Assembly (NCBI GenBank): GCA_949357655.1
Contig: CASHTG010000020.1
Span: 124,001-188,000, forward strand
Origin: Parascedosporium putredinis
Taxonomy: Eukaryota > Ascomycota > Sordariomycetes > Microascales > Microascaceae
Reading direction: 5' to 3'
DNA length: 64,000 bases
The notes below the pieces were generated by a model. It saw only the letters and a list, made by a program, of their open reading frames with translations, did no database searches and was not told the origin of the DNA. The translations under genes were made by a program, and so were the position numbers. Position 1 is the stretch's first letter; each line of letters starts with the position of its first letter. Positions 12,437 through 25,469 of this stretch are shown here, piece after piece.

Positions 12437-13453
12437 TGCTCTCGCGCCGAACTCGGTACTTCTGTTATAGTGGAAGGGGAAAGGGGGATGATAGTGAGAG
12501 AGCGGTGTCGTTCAGCCCTCCTTGCGCCCTCTCCAGAAGCTTCCGGTGGGTGGTACCCTGTTGTGCTCTCGAGGAAGGGACTGGCCTGGTGTCGGCGGTT
12601 TATGGTGTTGTCGCGATCTTGAATTCTCACTGCTCTGGACCTCCTAGGAAAAATTCAAGAAAAATTGACCATTCATCGACTGCCAATTCGGAAAGCTCCA
12701 GTCCAGTTGATCCAACCGCGCTTGTCAGCTAAGTTCGAAGCCAGTTCCGCTTAGTCATCCTCACGTGATTCAGGTGGACTTCACGTCACCTCAGAGGGTT
12801 TTTTGTTCCATGTTCCAACACGTTATACTCCTTGGGCTACTTTGTCTGAGAGTACTAGCAAAGAAAAAAAGCTTCGAGTTAACGCATGGCAGTTGTACTG
12901 TGCACTATCTTTACACCACATCAGGGGCAATCAAGGAGTACCGCGACCTCGAGAGGTCCGCCAGGGGTTTGGCCCCACACGGGACGCCGTTGACCGAGCC
13001 GGTGCAAGGCACGACCGACATCTTCGGATGGTGTATCATTTATTAACTCACAGAAAGCTCGGCCGATGCAACCAGCAGCACCCCCGCTAGTAATTATATT
13101 GTAATCAGGCGAAGAGCGAAAGAAGAGAAAAATTGCAGAATTAGAATATGTTTATAGTCGTAGCAACAAAAAAGCGAATGGAAAGCCGGGCCAATCTATG
13201 GACTTGCTAATTACAGGGATGAATGGGTTTGTATTGAAAGGCATCACGCAGTAAATTCGTAAGCCGACGACGGACACTACCACGCACACGAGGTATATCT
13301 AGAACCCCCTTTTTCCGGCAATTACCACAACCCCAAACTGAGCTGAAAAACAAAAACTGGAGAAAGTCCGCAATCTGCGAAATACGACTGGACTTTTTTC
13401 TTCCGGCGGACAAAAGGTATAGCGTTAGCATTGTGTAGGGCGTGACGTTTCAA
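12437..13453. other. uL6m promoter and beta-tubulin 3' region
   Basis: One kilobase between the uL6m start and the beta-tubulin stop. It contains the E-box at 12,761-12,768, and AT-richer sequence at 13,090-13,200 likely to be the tubulin 3' UTR. I see no coding signal. Confidence 0.6.
12761..12768. promoter_or_regulatory. Palindromic E-box TCACGTGA upstream of MRPL6
   Basis: A perfect 8-bp palindrome 325 bp upstream of the MRPL6 ATG. The CACGTG core is the known target of fungal bHLH factors such as Cbf1. The same 8-mer occurs at similar distances before GCN20 and RPL29. Function is inferred from position only. Confidence 0.45.
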
Positions 13454-15724
13454 TTACTCCTCCTCAAGGGAACCTCCTCCTCGTACTCCTCCTCCTCCTC
13501 ATCAATACCAGCATCCTGGTATTGCTGGTACTCGGAGACGAGATCGTTCATGTTGGACTCGGCCTCAGTGAACTCCATCTCGTCCATACCCTCACCAGTG
13601 TACCAATGCAAGAAAGCCTTGCGACGGAACATGAGGGTGAACTGCTCGCCGATACGCTTGAAGAGCTCCTGGATCGCCGTCGAGTTTCCGAGGAAGGTAG
13701 ACGACATCTTGAGGCCACGAGGAGGAATGGAGCAGAGGGCGGTCTGCACGTTGTTGGGGATCCACTCAACGAAGTACGAAGAGTTCTTGCTCTGGACGCT
13801 GCGCATCTGGTCCTCGACCTCCTTCATGGCGAGCTTACCACGGCTACGAGACACAAAACTGTTAGCATACTGAATGAACAGGGAGACGACGGCCTTGAGA
13901 AAAAAAAAAAGAACAAGCAGCCAAAGGATAGGGACTGGAAAGCCAAGTAAATAAAATGACATGGGGGAAGAGGGGACTCACAAGATGGCACAGCAGGTGA
14001 GGTATCGGCCGTTACGGAAGTCAGAGGCAGCCATCATGTTCTTGGGGTCGAACATCTGCTGGGTCAACTCGGGCACGCTGACGGCACGGAAAGAGTAGGC
14101 GCCACGGCTAGTAAGAGGGCGAAGCCAACCATGAAGAAGTGCAGACGAGGGAAAGGAACCATGTTGACGGCGATCTTTCGCAGGTCAGAGTTGAGCTGAC
14201 CAGGGAAGCGAAGACAGGTAGTAACACCAGACATGACGACAGAGATCAAGTGGTTGAGATCACCGTACGAGGGGTGAGACAGCTTGAGGGTGCGCATGCA
14301 AATATCGTAGAGAGCCTCGTTGTCAATGCAGAAGGTCTCATCGGAGTTCTCAACGAGCTGATGGACGGAGAGAGTGGCGTTGTAGGGCTCGACGACGGTG
14401 TCGGAGACCTTGGGGGAGGGGACGACGGAGAAAGTGGCCATCATCCTGTCGGGGAACTCCTCGCGAATCTTGGAGATCAAGAGAGTACCCATACCGGCAC
14501 CGGTACCACCACCAAGAGAGTGAGTGATCTGGAAACCCTGAAGGCAGTCGCAGCCTTCCGCCTCGCGACGGACGACGTCGAGGACCTGGTCGACAAGCTC
14601 GGCACCCTCAGTGTAATGACCCTTGGCCCAGTTGTTGCCAGCACCGGACTGACCGAAAACGAAGTTGTCGGGACGGAAGAGCTGACCGAAGGGGCCGGCA
14701 CGGACGGCGTCCATGGTACCAGGCTCAAGATCTACGAGGACGGCGCGAGGAACGTACTTGTTGCCGGAAGCCTGTCATTGATCAACGTAAGACGTCAGCT
14801 AAATTTCGCAGGCGGTATTGGTGGCTGTAGCCCGGCATTGCATTCGCGCGGTTTCCCGCCCAGCCGTGTGATAGGCAGCAAAAAACGTACCTCATTGAAG
14901 TAGACGCTCATACGCTCGAGCTGGAGCTCTGAAGTACCGTTGTAACTATAGATTGTCGGGAAAAAATTAGTTTACATCACAGAGACGGACAAATTGCAGC
15001 CCAATGTGTCCGGTAGAGGAAAAGGCGGGTGGGGGAATGGAAGCCATACACGCCATTGCTATCAAGACCGTGCTCGCCAGAAATGGTTTGCCTAAAAATG
15101 CGTAAGTAAACAGTCGATTAAACATAATTTTCCGATGATAATTGTAATCGCATTCGGTGCGTGGTCGCGGGGTCTCGTTGATGGGTTTACACACCAGAAG
15201 GCAGCACCAATTTGGTTTCCCTAGGAAAGGGGGAAAATGTTAGCCCCGCAAACAGGATCATCTCCCAAAAAGGGTAGAGAAGCAACAAGGGGTCCAAAAG
15301 GGTCGAGGGGGATTTCACTTACGCACTGGCCGGTTTGAAGATGGACCTGTCCACAAGCAAAAAAGAAAAATACGTTAGCAATCAAATTTTTGACGATTGG
15401 ATGTTTTGATGGGTGAGGCTGCATTTCTTCAAGCTGCGTGTCTCGATGTCTCGTGGGCGGGGTTGTTAAGTGCAGAAGCCGGTGAAAGGAGGCAAGCTTC
15501 AACGCGTCGCATACGCACCCAACAACACCGCACCACAGATCCCACAAGACATCGGCTGATAATCTTGAATGCAAAAGAAACCCTTGCAGCAGTCTCCAAA
15601 AGCAGATATCGTGGTACACATTGGATGAAGATAAGAGGGGGAAGGCCAACAGATAGGCCTCGGTTCCGAAGGCGTGGGTTCAAGGACTGGGAGGTAAGGA
15701 GACTTGACTTACGATCTCGCGCAT
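13454..15724 (-). CDS. TUB2: Beta-tubulin (two indels in G/C runs)
   Basis: Seven exons: 15,724-15,713 (only MREI), 15,346-15,323, 15,220-15,195, 15,091-15,050, 14,945-14,891, 14,771-13,982 and 13,843-13,454. Splice phases agree throughout. The MREI autoregulatory tetrapeptide, the GTP-binding GGGTGAGMG motif (residues 140-148) and the acidic C-terminal tail are all present, about 447 residues. The protein pairs with alpha-tubulin to form microtubules. Positions linked to benzimidazole resistance in fungi are all of the sensitive type: His6, Tyr50, Gln134, Ala165, Phe167, Glu198, Phe200, Leu240 and Met257. One base is missing in a C run after GFA (plus-strand GGG 14,117-14,119) and one near the stop (13,468-13,470). 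Restoring them gives GFAPLTSRGAYSF and an EEE ending. Some residues differ from what I recall as usual (LSHPSYG, SVVMSG, TCCAIFRGKL), so this could be the more divergent of two paralogues. Confidence 0.97.
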
Positions 15725-17614
15725 GTTTGCGGTTCTTTGTGTTCCTACTCCTATGAAGAGCAAAGGTGTGTTGGATAAGAGTGCAAAGAAAGGAGGAATG
15801 GGAGCTGATGATATGCAGCTCTCGCGGTGAGTTCGCCTGGGGAGGTTTGGGAAAGGCGGACAGAATGGTCGTTGGGAGAAGAAGGGGGAGGAGGGTGGAG
15901 GAGTGTGTTTGGCTTCAGGAGGTCTAGAGATGAGGGTAGAAATTTGTTGATTTTTTGTTTGGGGTTGAAGATGAAATTGTTCACCGCCACAGGGGAGGGG
16001 AGAAGGGGGGAGGGACCTGCTGTGGGCGTGCTGGGCTTGTCAACCAGTTGTGGGTTACGGTACGCTATGTAAGGTACCTGGAGCAAATCAAAAGAGGGTG
16101 TGCGGCCGGGAAGGTCCAACTGATGGAGCACTGAAGACTTTGGGCCTAGCCTAGGAGCCACTGGTGAGCTCGACCACCTCATCCAGCCATGGATTTCAGC
16201 CAGTAGATTACACTTTTTCGAAGCAGCGATCCCTGGATCCTCTTCAGGTCACTGATCTGGTACCTTGAGCAGGCGTCAGGGGATACCGGCAGATGTGGCG
16301 ATAGACCGCTCTCCCTCTCCCCTTCTCCTTCTCTATCTCTACATGTATCATCGAATACGGCTCTCAAGGTCTCCTTCCCTCTTCGAAGAGTAACGAGGTC
16401 TGAAGAAACCATGGCCGGGCTCCTCCTCCTCCTCCCCGCCTCCTCGAAAGAGCGAGGGAGGCACTCCCAAAGCCGAAATTCGAGATCAGTGGATGCAACC
16501 ACGAGGCAAGACACCCTCAGACGTCGTGGGAGGGACGAGCAAAAATGACACTTTTGGGTACGCTGCCCGAACCACCTCACCCAATGCCAACCCACTGGTG
16601 TCCCCGTAAAGCTCCGTACCCACCGGTACCCCGCTTGTTTACTACTCGTGGCCCGTGCCCCACGCTATCTCCATCGTAATTGGCACAGAAGGAGCTTGAA
16701 CCCTTGTGCCAGGCACCTGCTCAGTTCGCTGGCGGTCCCCTGCGAGAAACCCTGGCCTGCCAACAAACCAAGACCAGTGGGGGATTTTTTTATTTCACCT
16801 GAAAAAAAGGGTTTGAGGGTGACAGCCTTGGCCAGAAACCAGCCCGTGGCAGCCAATCCTCCTCAACATCACGGGAAGCCACGGGACGACACGTCTTGAC
16901 ACAAGGCATATTACATTCATGGGAAATTCGTGGGACCAGAATGAAGGAAAAGGGGCCGAGAGAGGCGTCCCGAGCAGTGGGGAGCATTGAAATACGTACC
17001 CGTTGAGGTGTCAGGACACAGCGATCCGTGTGCGCTGATTGAGAGAGACCAACTCACCCATCGGCACCTTTGATTTATTACAACCAATCTTAATTCTCGA
17101 AAGATCACTGCCTATCAGAATACCTAGCGCTCTTTTCCGTCCCACTATTGGTTGGCCATCCCGGATCCCTGGCCCTGAGGAACATTGAATGTGGGGGAAT
17201 GGTGGTCAGGGAGCGGTGAACAGTTGTGCACAGCTGCTGGCGGCCATCTTCTTCTCCAGGCCCCCTGGAGATGTCTGGTCAACAGGCGGGACAGGGAGAT
17301 GAGCTTCCAGCTTTTCTTATCAAGGAAGAACGTCCCTCTCACATCTGCTCGGCGATGGTTCACTCCCCTTGTCCCTTCGATCCAATGGTTAATACTCCAG
17401 TTGAGAAGGTGATGGTAGAGGCTACGATTGTCATCCGCCTGACGCCGCTGTGATCTTTTCAAGGTTGGAGACGCCCTCTACACTTGCCGCAGGCAAATAT
17501 GAGGAAGAGGGCCATTTGTGTTACTACACCTCACGTAGAGTTGGAGATTTTGTGTTGATAGAACTCTCTAGAGGAATGTCAATTCTTTTGTATTCATCTA
17601 TGCACTCATATCCC
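15725..17614. other. Beta-tubulin promoter/5' leader and GCN20 3' region
   Basis: A 1.9 kb interval between the tubulin start and the GCN20 stop. Sequence just upstream of the tubulin ATG (15,830-16,060) is purine-rich on plus, that is pyrimidine-rich on the tubulin sense strand, typical of a fungal promoter/leader. I see no coding signal. Confidence 0.55.
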
Positions 17615-19998
17615 CTAATGCTTCTTCACAACACCCGCAGCATCCGCCTGCGCTGTGATCCTCTTCTTGTACTCGTTTACGTCTCCTGGGAAGTGTTCAA
17701 TTGTTCCATCGTCGCACACCCAGAGTGACGTGCAGACGTTCTGGAGCAATGTTACGTCGTGAGAAACCATCACCACACCACCCTCGAAGTTCTTTAGGGC
17801 TTCCGCGAGAGCGTCCATAGCTTCAATATCCAGATGGTTAGAAGGTTCGTCGAGAACCAGGATGTGGGGGTTAGTAAGAGCCAAGCATGCAAATGCAACA
17901 CGCGACTTTTGACCTCCGGAAAGCAGGCCCATCTTCTGAAGACCCGTTGTTCCGGTGATGCCAAACGCACCAAGCTGTCTTCGGTATTCTTCGTCCGTCT
18001 TTCCGGGATAGGTCTTGGCCATGAAGGAGACCGCGCTCGTAGTCAAGTCAAGGGCATCCACGTGGTGCTGGGCGAAAAACCCTATCCGCAGCCTAGAGTG
18101 CTGTGACATGAGTCCGGAGAGGGGCGAAAGCTTTCCGATCAAGAGCTTCAGCGCCGTCGTCTTACCCGCGCCGTTGGGACCGACGATACCGATTCGCGAA
18201 TCCAGTTGTACGTCCAAATCAACATTCTTGAGTAATATATTGTCCTTTGAGTAGCCAAACGTGACCTCGGACATTTGTACGATCGGGGAGATAGCTTTTC
18301 AACCTCGGGGAACTGGAAGTGGACGCTGTATTCCGTCTCGGGAGCCTCCAGAACCGGCATACGCTCAAGTTTCTTGATACGCGATTGGGCTTCCGAGGAT
18401 TTGGCAGCATTGTACCTGAACTTGTCGATAAACGTCTGGAGATGAGCACGCTCTGCCATTTGCTTCTCGTATTCGCGCTTTGCGGACTTCTTGCGCTCCT
18501 CCTTGGTGGCGTAGAAGGTATCGAAGTTAGCTCCCCTGTAGTAGTCAAGTCGCATCGAGTGTTGGTGAACAATGTCGGTAGCCACTTCGTTGAGGAATGC
18601 TCTGTCGTGACTGACGACAAGGACGGTGTTGGGGTATGTTTGAAGGTAGTTTGACAGGAAGGTAATCGAGGGGACGTCCAACATGTTGGACGGTTCGTCG
18701 AGCAGGAGGAGATCGGGTTCGCAGAAAAGTGCTCTCGCCAGGGCCAAACGCATCCTCCAACCACCAGAGAAGGTCTTGGTGGCAAATTGCTGTCGCTCTG
18801 CAGAGAAACCGAGACCGGCAAGAATACTGGCAGCCCTTGGTTCCGCTTTGTCCGACTCCATCTCTGCGAGCTTTGCCTGGATGTCGCCGAGCTTCTGATC
18901 CAGCGTGTCTCGGTCCCGATCTAGCCTAGCAGCATCGGTCGATGTGTCTGCCAAAGGCGCGCGCTCCTTCTCGATCTCGGCGAGACGGCCACTGAGTTCC
19001 TAGAAAGCAAGAGTAGCGTAAGCAAGTGATATAAGCAGGAGAGGGAAGTCGGGCTACTGAAAACTTACACCTTGCTCTCGAAGCAGCACCTTTCTCCACA
19101 CATCGGCGTCGAGCACGGCTTGAGCGCCGGCGTGTCGTCGCCAGTAATCTAGATTTCGTTAGCAACGAGCGACTCCTAGTGTAGATTCATAGTTGGACAA
19201 GGATCATACCTCTTGCTCGACGTGAAGAATGGAAATGTGTGTGGGAATCGGAAGCTCTCGCTTTGACAGAGCACGAAGCAAAGTAGATTTACCGATACCG
19301 TTGTTACCCACAAGACCATACCTGTGGCCGTGTGCGAGGGTAAGGTTTGTATCTGTGAGGATCCTAAGGCCACCAATGGAGACATCGATATTATCAAGTT
19401 TGATGTCCTTGGACTTGCTCGCGCCCTGGCTTGAGCCCAACTGTAGAGGGTTGACGGCCATGTAAAACTCCTCGTAAGACTGCGTCATCTCAGGCTGGTT
19501 GAGGAGTCGAGAAGCCTCGTACTCTACAGTCTTGAACGTCTTCTTTTGCTGCTTAGCCGCAATCTTCCTTTCGGCCTTTTCGAGTTTCTTCCTATCCACC
19601 TTAGACTCGACCTTTCGAGCATTGGCGGACTCAAGATCAACGCCGCCGGTGGAAACAGCGAGGGTAGAAGACATATTCCGCTGCGCGCTGACCTGGATGG
19701 TCTGGTCGAGTCTTCGAGCAGTAGAGGGCCCACGCCGCTCGCTTCCGTTGGCCGCGGCATACTTGTCCACCCACTTATCGACTAGGGCTTTGATCTTAGC
19801 TTCTACGGCAGGGGTAGATTGTCCCGAAGCCGATATCAGAAGCTCCGCAACGACCTCCGCGGCATCCACGAGAGGAGAGGAATCAGTAGCCTCATCCTCC
19901 TCGGACCAGACGGTTGAGGCATGAGTGAGGAAGCCCACGGAGTACTCCGAAATGACCGGATCGATATTTGGAATGACGCTTCGAATCTCCGTCTCCAT
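17615..19998 (-). CDS. GCN20: GCN20, ABCF-type ATPase regulating eIF2alpha kinase Gcn2 (two indels)
   Basis: Three exons: 19,998-19,210, 19,148-19,069 and 18,999-17,615. The product is about 751 residues, the usual Gcn20 length. A roughly 200-residue N-terminal region (Gcn1-binding in yeast) precedes two ABC modules without membrane segments. The first has Walker A GNNGIGKST, signature FSGGWRMRLALARAL and Walker B LLLLDEPSNMLD. The second has GPNGAGKTT, LSGGQKSRVAFACL and LVLDEPSNHLD. With Gcn1 it acts on translating ribosomes to activate Gcn2 under amino-acid starvation. The N-terminal extension and length separate it from ARB1 and the eEF3/New1 proteins. One base is missing near 19,122 (TTGAG for TTGGAG) and one in a C run between the two modules (plus-strand GGGG 18,285-18,288). 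An E-box lies 268 bp upstream of the ATG. Confidence 0.95.
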
Positions 19999-20265
19999 GA
20001 TGACTTTGAGAAAGACCGGGAGGGTCTAAGATATAAACTGAACGTAATGAGGGGTTCCCGAGCTCAGTGGCGTTGAGATGCCTTTTTCCCAGCCAAGAAT
20101 ATGGACCGGCCTAGGACCAATTCGGATACAACTTTACAAAACTTTGAATTGACAGACCGGGTTCGATTGTAGGGATTCTGATATCTCGCCTTGCTCCTTC
20201 AATATCAATTCACAAACCCCACGAGATTCTCTCGATCGGCCGCGGGGCTCTGGATTTCGGCACCA

Positions 20266-20273
20266 TCACGTGA
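20266..20273. promoter_or_regulatory. Palindromic E-box TCACGTGA upstream of GCN20
   Basis: An exact 8-bp palindrome 268 bp upstream of the GCN20 ATG. It is the same 8-mer as at 12,761 and 54,694. A bHLH (Cbf1-like) binding site is inferred. Confidence 0.45.
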
Positions 20274-21627
20274 TCAAAATGGAGGGGCCACCGGCACCAG
20301 GGGGCCCTTGAGCCGTTCTGAACCCCAGGGGCTGTCCGCCAAAATTTGGGGCTCAATAGAGGGCAGTGTTCAGTCTCCGTTGACGTCCTGAGGCCGCATG
20401 CTGGGGAAAAGTTGATCCTTGCACGGACCAGTCTGTCGGGTCGTGACAGGTGCCGAAATCCAGCTGCAGAGGCTAAGCTTCCCAAGTTAGCGCCACCCCA
20501 TGCCGTTGAACTTCAACGGTTCTGGGAGTTGAAAGCAGCAACGCCAAATTCTTTCGGTATTATCGACGTTCCCAGTTTTGTCCTAAGAGTATCTCTGATA
20601 GGACTCCTTGTAATACGGGTTTTTCCGACTCGGTGAAGTCAATAATACGATCAGAGATAAAATTTGATCGAGCGTGCCTCCCTTTTGGAAGGTCCCACTC
20701 TTCTCGGGAGACCAGGTCAAATCGAGACTTATTCAGTGGCATTAAGAGCCTGTTATAGGCTCTATTAATGGTATGGGGGACCCCTGGGCTGCACAGAAAC
20801 GAATTGATCGGCGACGCCTTTTCACAAGGAGGTGCTGAGCCCCTTCTCGCCCGTTAGCCCGCAGAGTCACTGGCTTCAGGAGGAGAGGTGTCCCAGATTA
20901 GGACGACTACCAAGTACTACGCAAACAATGGAGTGCAACCCCATCTCACCACAGTGGACGGAGTACTTGCCCGGGCCTACTCGAAAGCCGATATTTCCAA
21001 GGCCAGGTTAAGGGATATCCTTGGAACTGGGGTAGCAAAGCTGACGGAGTTGGAGGGCTTTGAGCTCTCCGGCTGTTTCATTGGTGAATGGATAGGCATG
21101 GGGCCTCCGCAGGACGAGAAAGCCTGCTTGCGCTGCTTTCAATGTTCCTTGCCGAATGGAAGTTCCAAGAGATAATACTTGAATTCTTCAAGAGGGAGAA
21201 ATAATAACACTTGAGGTTACAATTGGAAAATACGTCTCAGTTGTGGATCGAGGGGCGCGCAAGACTCGGCCCAAGTTGAGCTGAGCCTTGTAGAGGCCCG
21301 AAAAAGCAAGGAATTATCATCCAGGACTCGTGAAATATACTCAATGGAGCAACGACCTGACCGAGCTTAAGGTGGGGACGATTCGATCAAATCTGGCCAC
21401 CCTCCCTTTGGTTTCTTCTATCGAGCTTGGGGAGTTGAGCAAGACGATGCAAGTTTTCGAGACCTGCTACCCCTCAAGCCATGCCCGTTATGGACATACC
21501 TGGCGCCACCCTCAACAGACATCCATGGGTCCTTTCGTGTATCATTGTACAGAAAGATGTCGGTTTCCCAAGTCTGAAACTCGAAAGGTAGAGGCAGGAA
21601 GCGAGAAGGAAAGAGACCTCAAGTTGC

Positions 21628-21706
21628 AAGGGAGGGAGAGGGAGGGGGAAAAGAGAAAAAGAAAAAGAAAAAGAAAAAGAAAAAGAGAAGAGAAGGGAAA
21701 AAAGAA
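21628..21706. repeat. 79-nt purine-only tract
   Basis: Every base from 21,628 to 21,706 on plus is A or G. It begins with GGGAGGGAGAGGGAGGGGG-like sequence and passes into repeated GAAAAA units. G-rich and mirror-symmetric parts could adopt triplex or quadruplex structure. Confidence 0.9.
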
Positions 21707-24700
21707 CCAAAAACTGAAGAGAAATATAAAAGTAGATTGCCCAATGTTACGCTATGCATAGAAGAGCCCGCACCGGGGCGCGAACACCGGACGAATAGGA
21801 TGTCACGGTCGCAGAGTTGATCACGTATCCCTGATTCAAGTTCTTCTCTTACACGCGTCAGACGCGATAGGGCGGGGTAAAAAGTCGCGAACCTCATGAA
21901 AAAAAAAAGAAAGAAACAGAAAAGGTGGGCTTCAGCAGCCTTGACGATTCGAGACGACAGGGGGTAGAGTGGAGGAAGATTCCGCACCCTCGCCCTTGGC
22001 TGAATTGCAAGAGAGTTTCCCTCGCAGGTTGCCCAATCGATGCGTGTTCCGAGGAGGATTTTCCCAACCGGCATCGACTCAGCCTTTCACTCCCTTTGGC
22101 TCTGGACGAACAGCCAATGTCGTCTTATCAAACCGTCTTACCTTGCCCAGCGTGTGTGAAACCCAATCACTCACCACAAAAAAAAAAAAAAAGAAGATTG
22201 CATCAATCTCTCCCAGCGCAGGAGGCAAGGGGCGGTCAAGGACCGAGGCGTTTTCCTCTTGGGTCATGTCGCTCACCGTGGCCCTCTCTGGGGCGTCTTA
22301 GACGCGGAATGGAACCATTTTCTTCGTTACGCTACCAATGAGCAAGATCGATGAGCGCAGATCAAGAGACGAGAACAAGTCGAGAAGCAGTTGGGAAGAA
22401 CGCCACAAATTACGGCACCCTGTATTCATGCCCGAGCGTTAATTCGACTTTTGGCACCCAGCGACTCAAAACTGGGCAAAACCCGCCCTCGAGCCTGCGG
22501 CCGAGATCCATTCGTTCTTAGCTGGGGGAGGGGGCGTTCCTTTTTCTCTTTTCCCCTCCTCCAGGCTCTATTCTGTAACATGCTAAATTCGCGGTTTAAG
22601 CTTCATTTGGGTTCGTTTTGGACCGGCTTTTCCGACTTGTACCTTGTCACTGGTCTTTGCGGAGGCAAGGCCAAGAATCGGGCTTCCAAATATCCAGCTG
22701 CCTGAAAAGGGCAGCTGGGACTCAACACATCCACTCTTTGCTTTGTTTGAGGTCCTAATACACGGCTGAGCAATGGCTTTCGTTGTTTTATTCACTCAGT
22801 GGCATGCATTCGTTCAGCAGACATATAGATTACGAATCCCGTGACGGTCCTGATTCCTCAAGTCGTGAGCTGCACCAAGGTCCACCCCTAGCACCACTCT
22901 CCCAACCAAGATTGGAGCTGCGGCCAGACCCCAGAGGACTTTTAGACGCCTGTACAACCAAAAGTAAAACTAAAAAGACCAAATCCAGGCTCTCTCATCG
23001 ACTGCTCTCATCTTCTGGGCTGCTGCGAAAAGCTAGCGGCGTTATCCGCTCTTGATATTCCCTTTCTCCTTGCATCAATCCCTCTGTCTCTGTTCGAGAT
23101 GGAAAGTGCGAAGAAACTTCCGTTTTGTATTGTTACTGTATTAGCGAGCGACCTCTGAGGAGTCTCTTCTTAACCCCGGTGTGAGAGCAATAAGCAGTAA
23201 GGCGTCTCAATAGACGTCCCGAGTAGATGATCATGATGCAGGACAGTTCTTTACCTCGCCCCAGCCTCCGTCATCCGGCACCCTGTCACTTTCCACCTCC
23301 ATGAGAGGTCTTGGTAGCGATGGTTAGAGGACGTTCGGTTCCTCCAGAGTTCGTCCGCAATCTGTACCTGTTCCTCCCCTGCCAGAGGCGACCGTGGAGC
23401 GGATCCAGCTACAAGTATACTACATCGGTTTTTGCTTTCTTTTCTTTTCTTTTTCTTGCGAGTTCCTGTCGTCAGAGTCATCAATCTTTCTTCCATCACC
23501 CAAGGGTTGAGGTGGTGGCCATGCAGAACCACAATCTCCTCCCCCGTCTCAGCCCCGGGCCCAGCCGAAAGGCTCCCATCGTTTGTCTTGCCTGCACGCG
23601 CATGCGCGCGCTCGGGGGACGAAATGAAAAAGAGAAAAAAAAAAAAGGTTGTTGGCTGCATCATCTCACTTGCCCTTCTGGAGCCACGGTTGCCTCGCCG
23701 CTGTCCGCCCGACAGGTAGGCGAACCAGAAAACCAGAGGTTGTAAGAAAAATCGACCTCAACGGGCAAAGTCCAGCATCCCAAATGAAACGATTGCCGGC
23801 AGATACAGGTAGAAGAGCTCGGCCGTGCAGCGCAGAGGTCCCAAATTAGGAAGTTCATTAGTTCATCGCGGGTTGGATATATATGACTTGGGCGTACATA
23901 ATTGCAAACTTCATCTATTTCTTGAGCAATGCCCACATTCTCAACAAGGCCCCCAATATATCTTTGTCAGGAACCATGCTTGTTTGGGGCGAGAGACGAC
24001 CTCGGGCCTTGTGGACTACCTTTTCCCCCTTTCTTCCTTTTCTCGTGCAGCTTCCATGAGCCCCCGCCCTTGGTGGACCTTGGACCTTCCGGTTCAGCGG
24101 CATCGTATCCACAATGACATTTTAGCCATGTGGTGGTTAACCAAGGATCGAGATATGCAGCGCCGGGCAAACCAAACGACAACTGACACAGCCGGAGGTT
24201 TTGCGCAGCCTCGGCGTACATGGAATCCGCGCTGCATACGCATATGCTCGGGAGCTTCACCGTGGGCGGACGTTGGCGGAAGCACGGCGATTCTGTTTTA
24301 CGTAGTGTAGTGTAGCATAAGCTCCGTACGGTGACGAAGAGCCCTCCTTTTGGGGGGCACCGTGGAGATGAACGCGCATTGAGCTTGGTGCAGCATGCTG
24401 TCACCGGGATTGTCCTCGAGATCTCTGCTGCAGCGGGTGTTTTGCTTTTCCGAGTGATCTAGCCCCGCGCGCAGGCCCCGATCCAACGCCAACCCGCCTT
24501 CCGATTTATTCATCTTGTTCGACTTCCAAGGTCGACCACCGGAGGGGCCCTTGCCTCCCCTTGTCCGGGGAAGGATCTTCCCATCCTTGGCTTTCTATGC
24601 TGCCTTTTATGTTGTCTTTTTGTCTTTTTATCTTTGGTCTTTCGGCTGGAGGCTAAAGCTCAACCGTGGTCCTTTTGTTGGTGTCTCCTCCATTCTTGGC

Positions 24701-25404
24701 CTGGCAAACATGAAGGCTTAAACCAGGCTTTTGCAACTCCAATGTAGCCGACAACCCGGGCCTTACCCTCGAAACGGCGACTCGGGGAGAGGGGGAAGGA
24801 AAAAAAAGGAAGAAGGTGAAATATGTTCGAAACAAAGCTCCCACGCCCCCATCCCCACGAGCGCTAGTTAGCGAAGCCGGGTTCGAAGGGACTAGGCTTT
24901 CGGCATTAGCATCTTCCATAGTAACAGTACGGCACATATTCATATCTCCAACTTTGTCGTCTTCTCTTCAATGGACGAGAAACAGGGGGCAAGAAAAAAA
25001 AAGAAATAGACATCGATCAAACTGCACTAGGTATCGGATGATTTGACCGGCAGTGAAAGTGGCCATGACATTTCTGGTCTGAAGCCGTTTTCCCCGGTTC
25101 CGAGAGGGGGCAAGGTCTTTGCACGTTTTCGGCGCATTTCCACCCTCTTTCGTTGCAGTGGCATCACGCTTGGATCAAATGGGGATTCGTGAACCACACT
25201 TTCGTGCCCCTCCATTGAAACGTGTTGGTTGAGGACGAGAGCAAGGTTGTCGCTCAGCCCTCGTTAAGCTTGCCTTCTTTTGACCTCGACAGCCGAGTTT
25301 CTCGTCTAAAGCTTGTTTTATTGCTAGAATCAAGCTACGCCCTCTCCTCAGCTTTGTTAAAATCCCTCAATAAAATCGGAGGAAAAGAGACCAAGATGAT
25401 CCCT

Positions 25405-25410
<6 letters not shown>

Positions 25411-25466
<56 letters not shown>
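25411..25466. repeat. (TC)28 microsatellite
   Basis: A perfect TC dinucleotide repeat of 56 nt inside the gene-free interval, preceded by CCCTTCTCTA. Its length in this assembly may be inexact. Confidence 0.95.

Positions 25467-25469
<3 letters not shown>

Noticed and set aside
13454..15724. Beta-tubulin and other broken genes as pseudogenes or RIP targets
   Set aside because: Damage is limited to short deletions in homopolymers; no stop-creating C-to-T changes, splice sites intact, key residues conserved.
21765..21850. Possible tRNA on minus, from a B-box-like GTTCGCGCC flanked by CCGG
   Set aside because: The T-arm can be drawn, but no matching acceptor stem, D-arm or anticodon arm is found at the right spacing.
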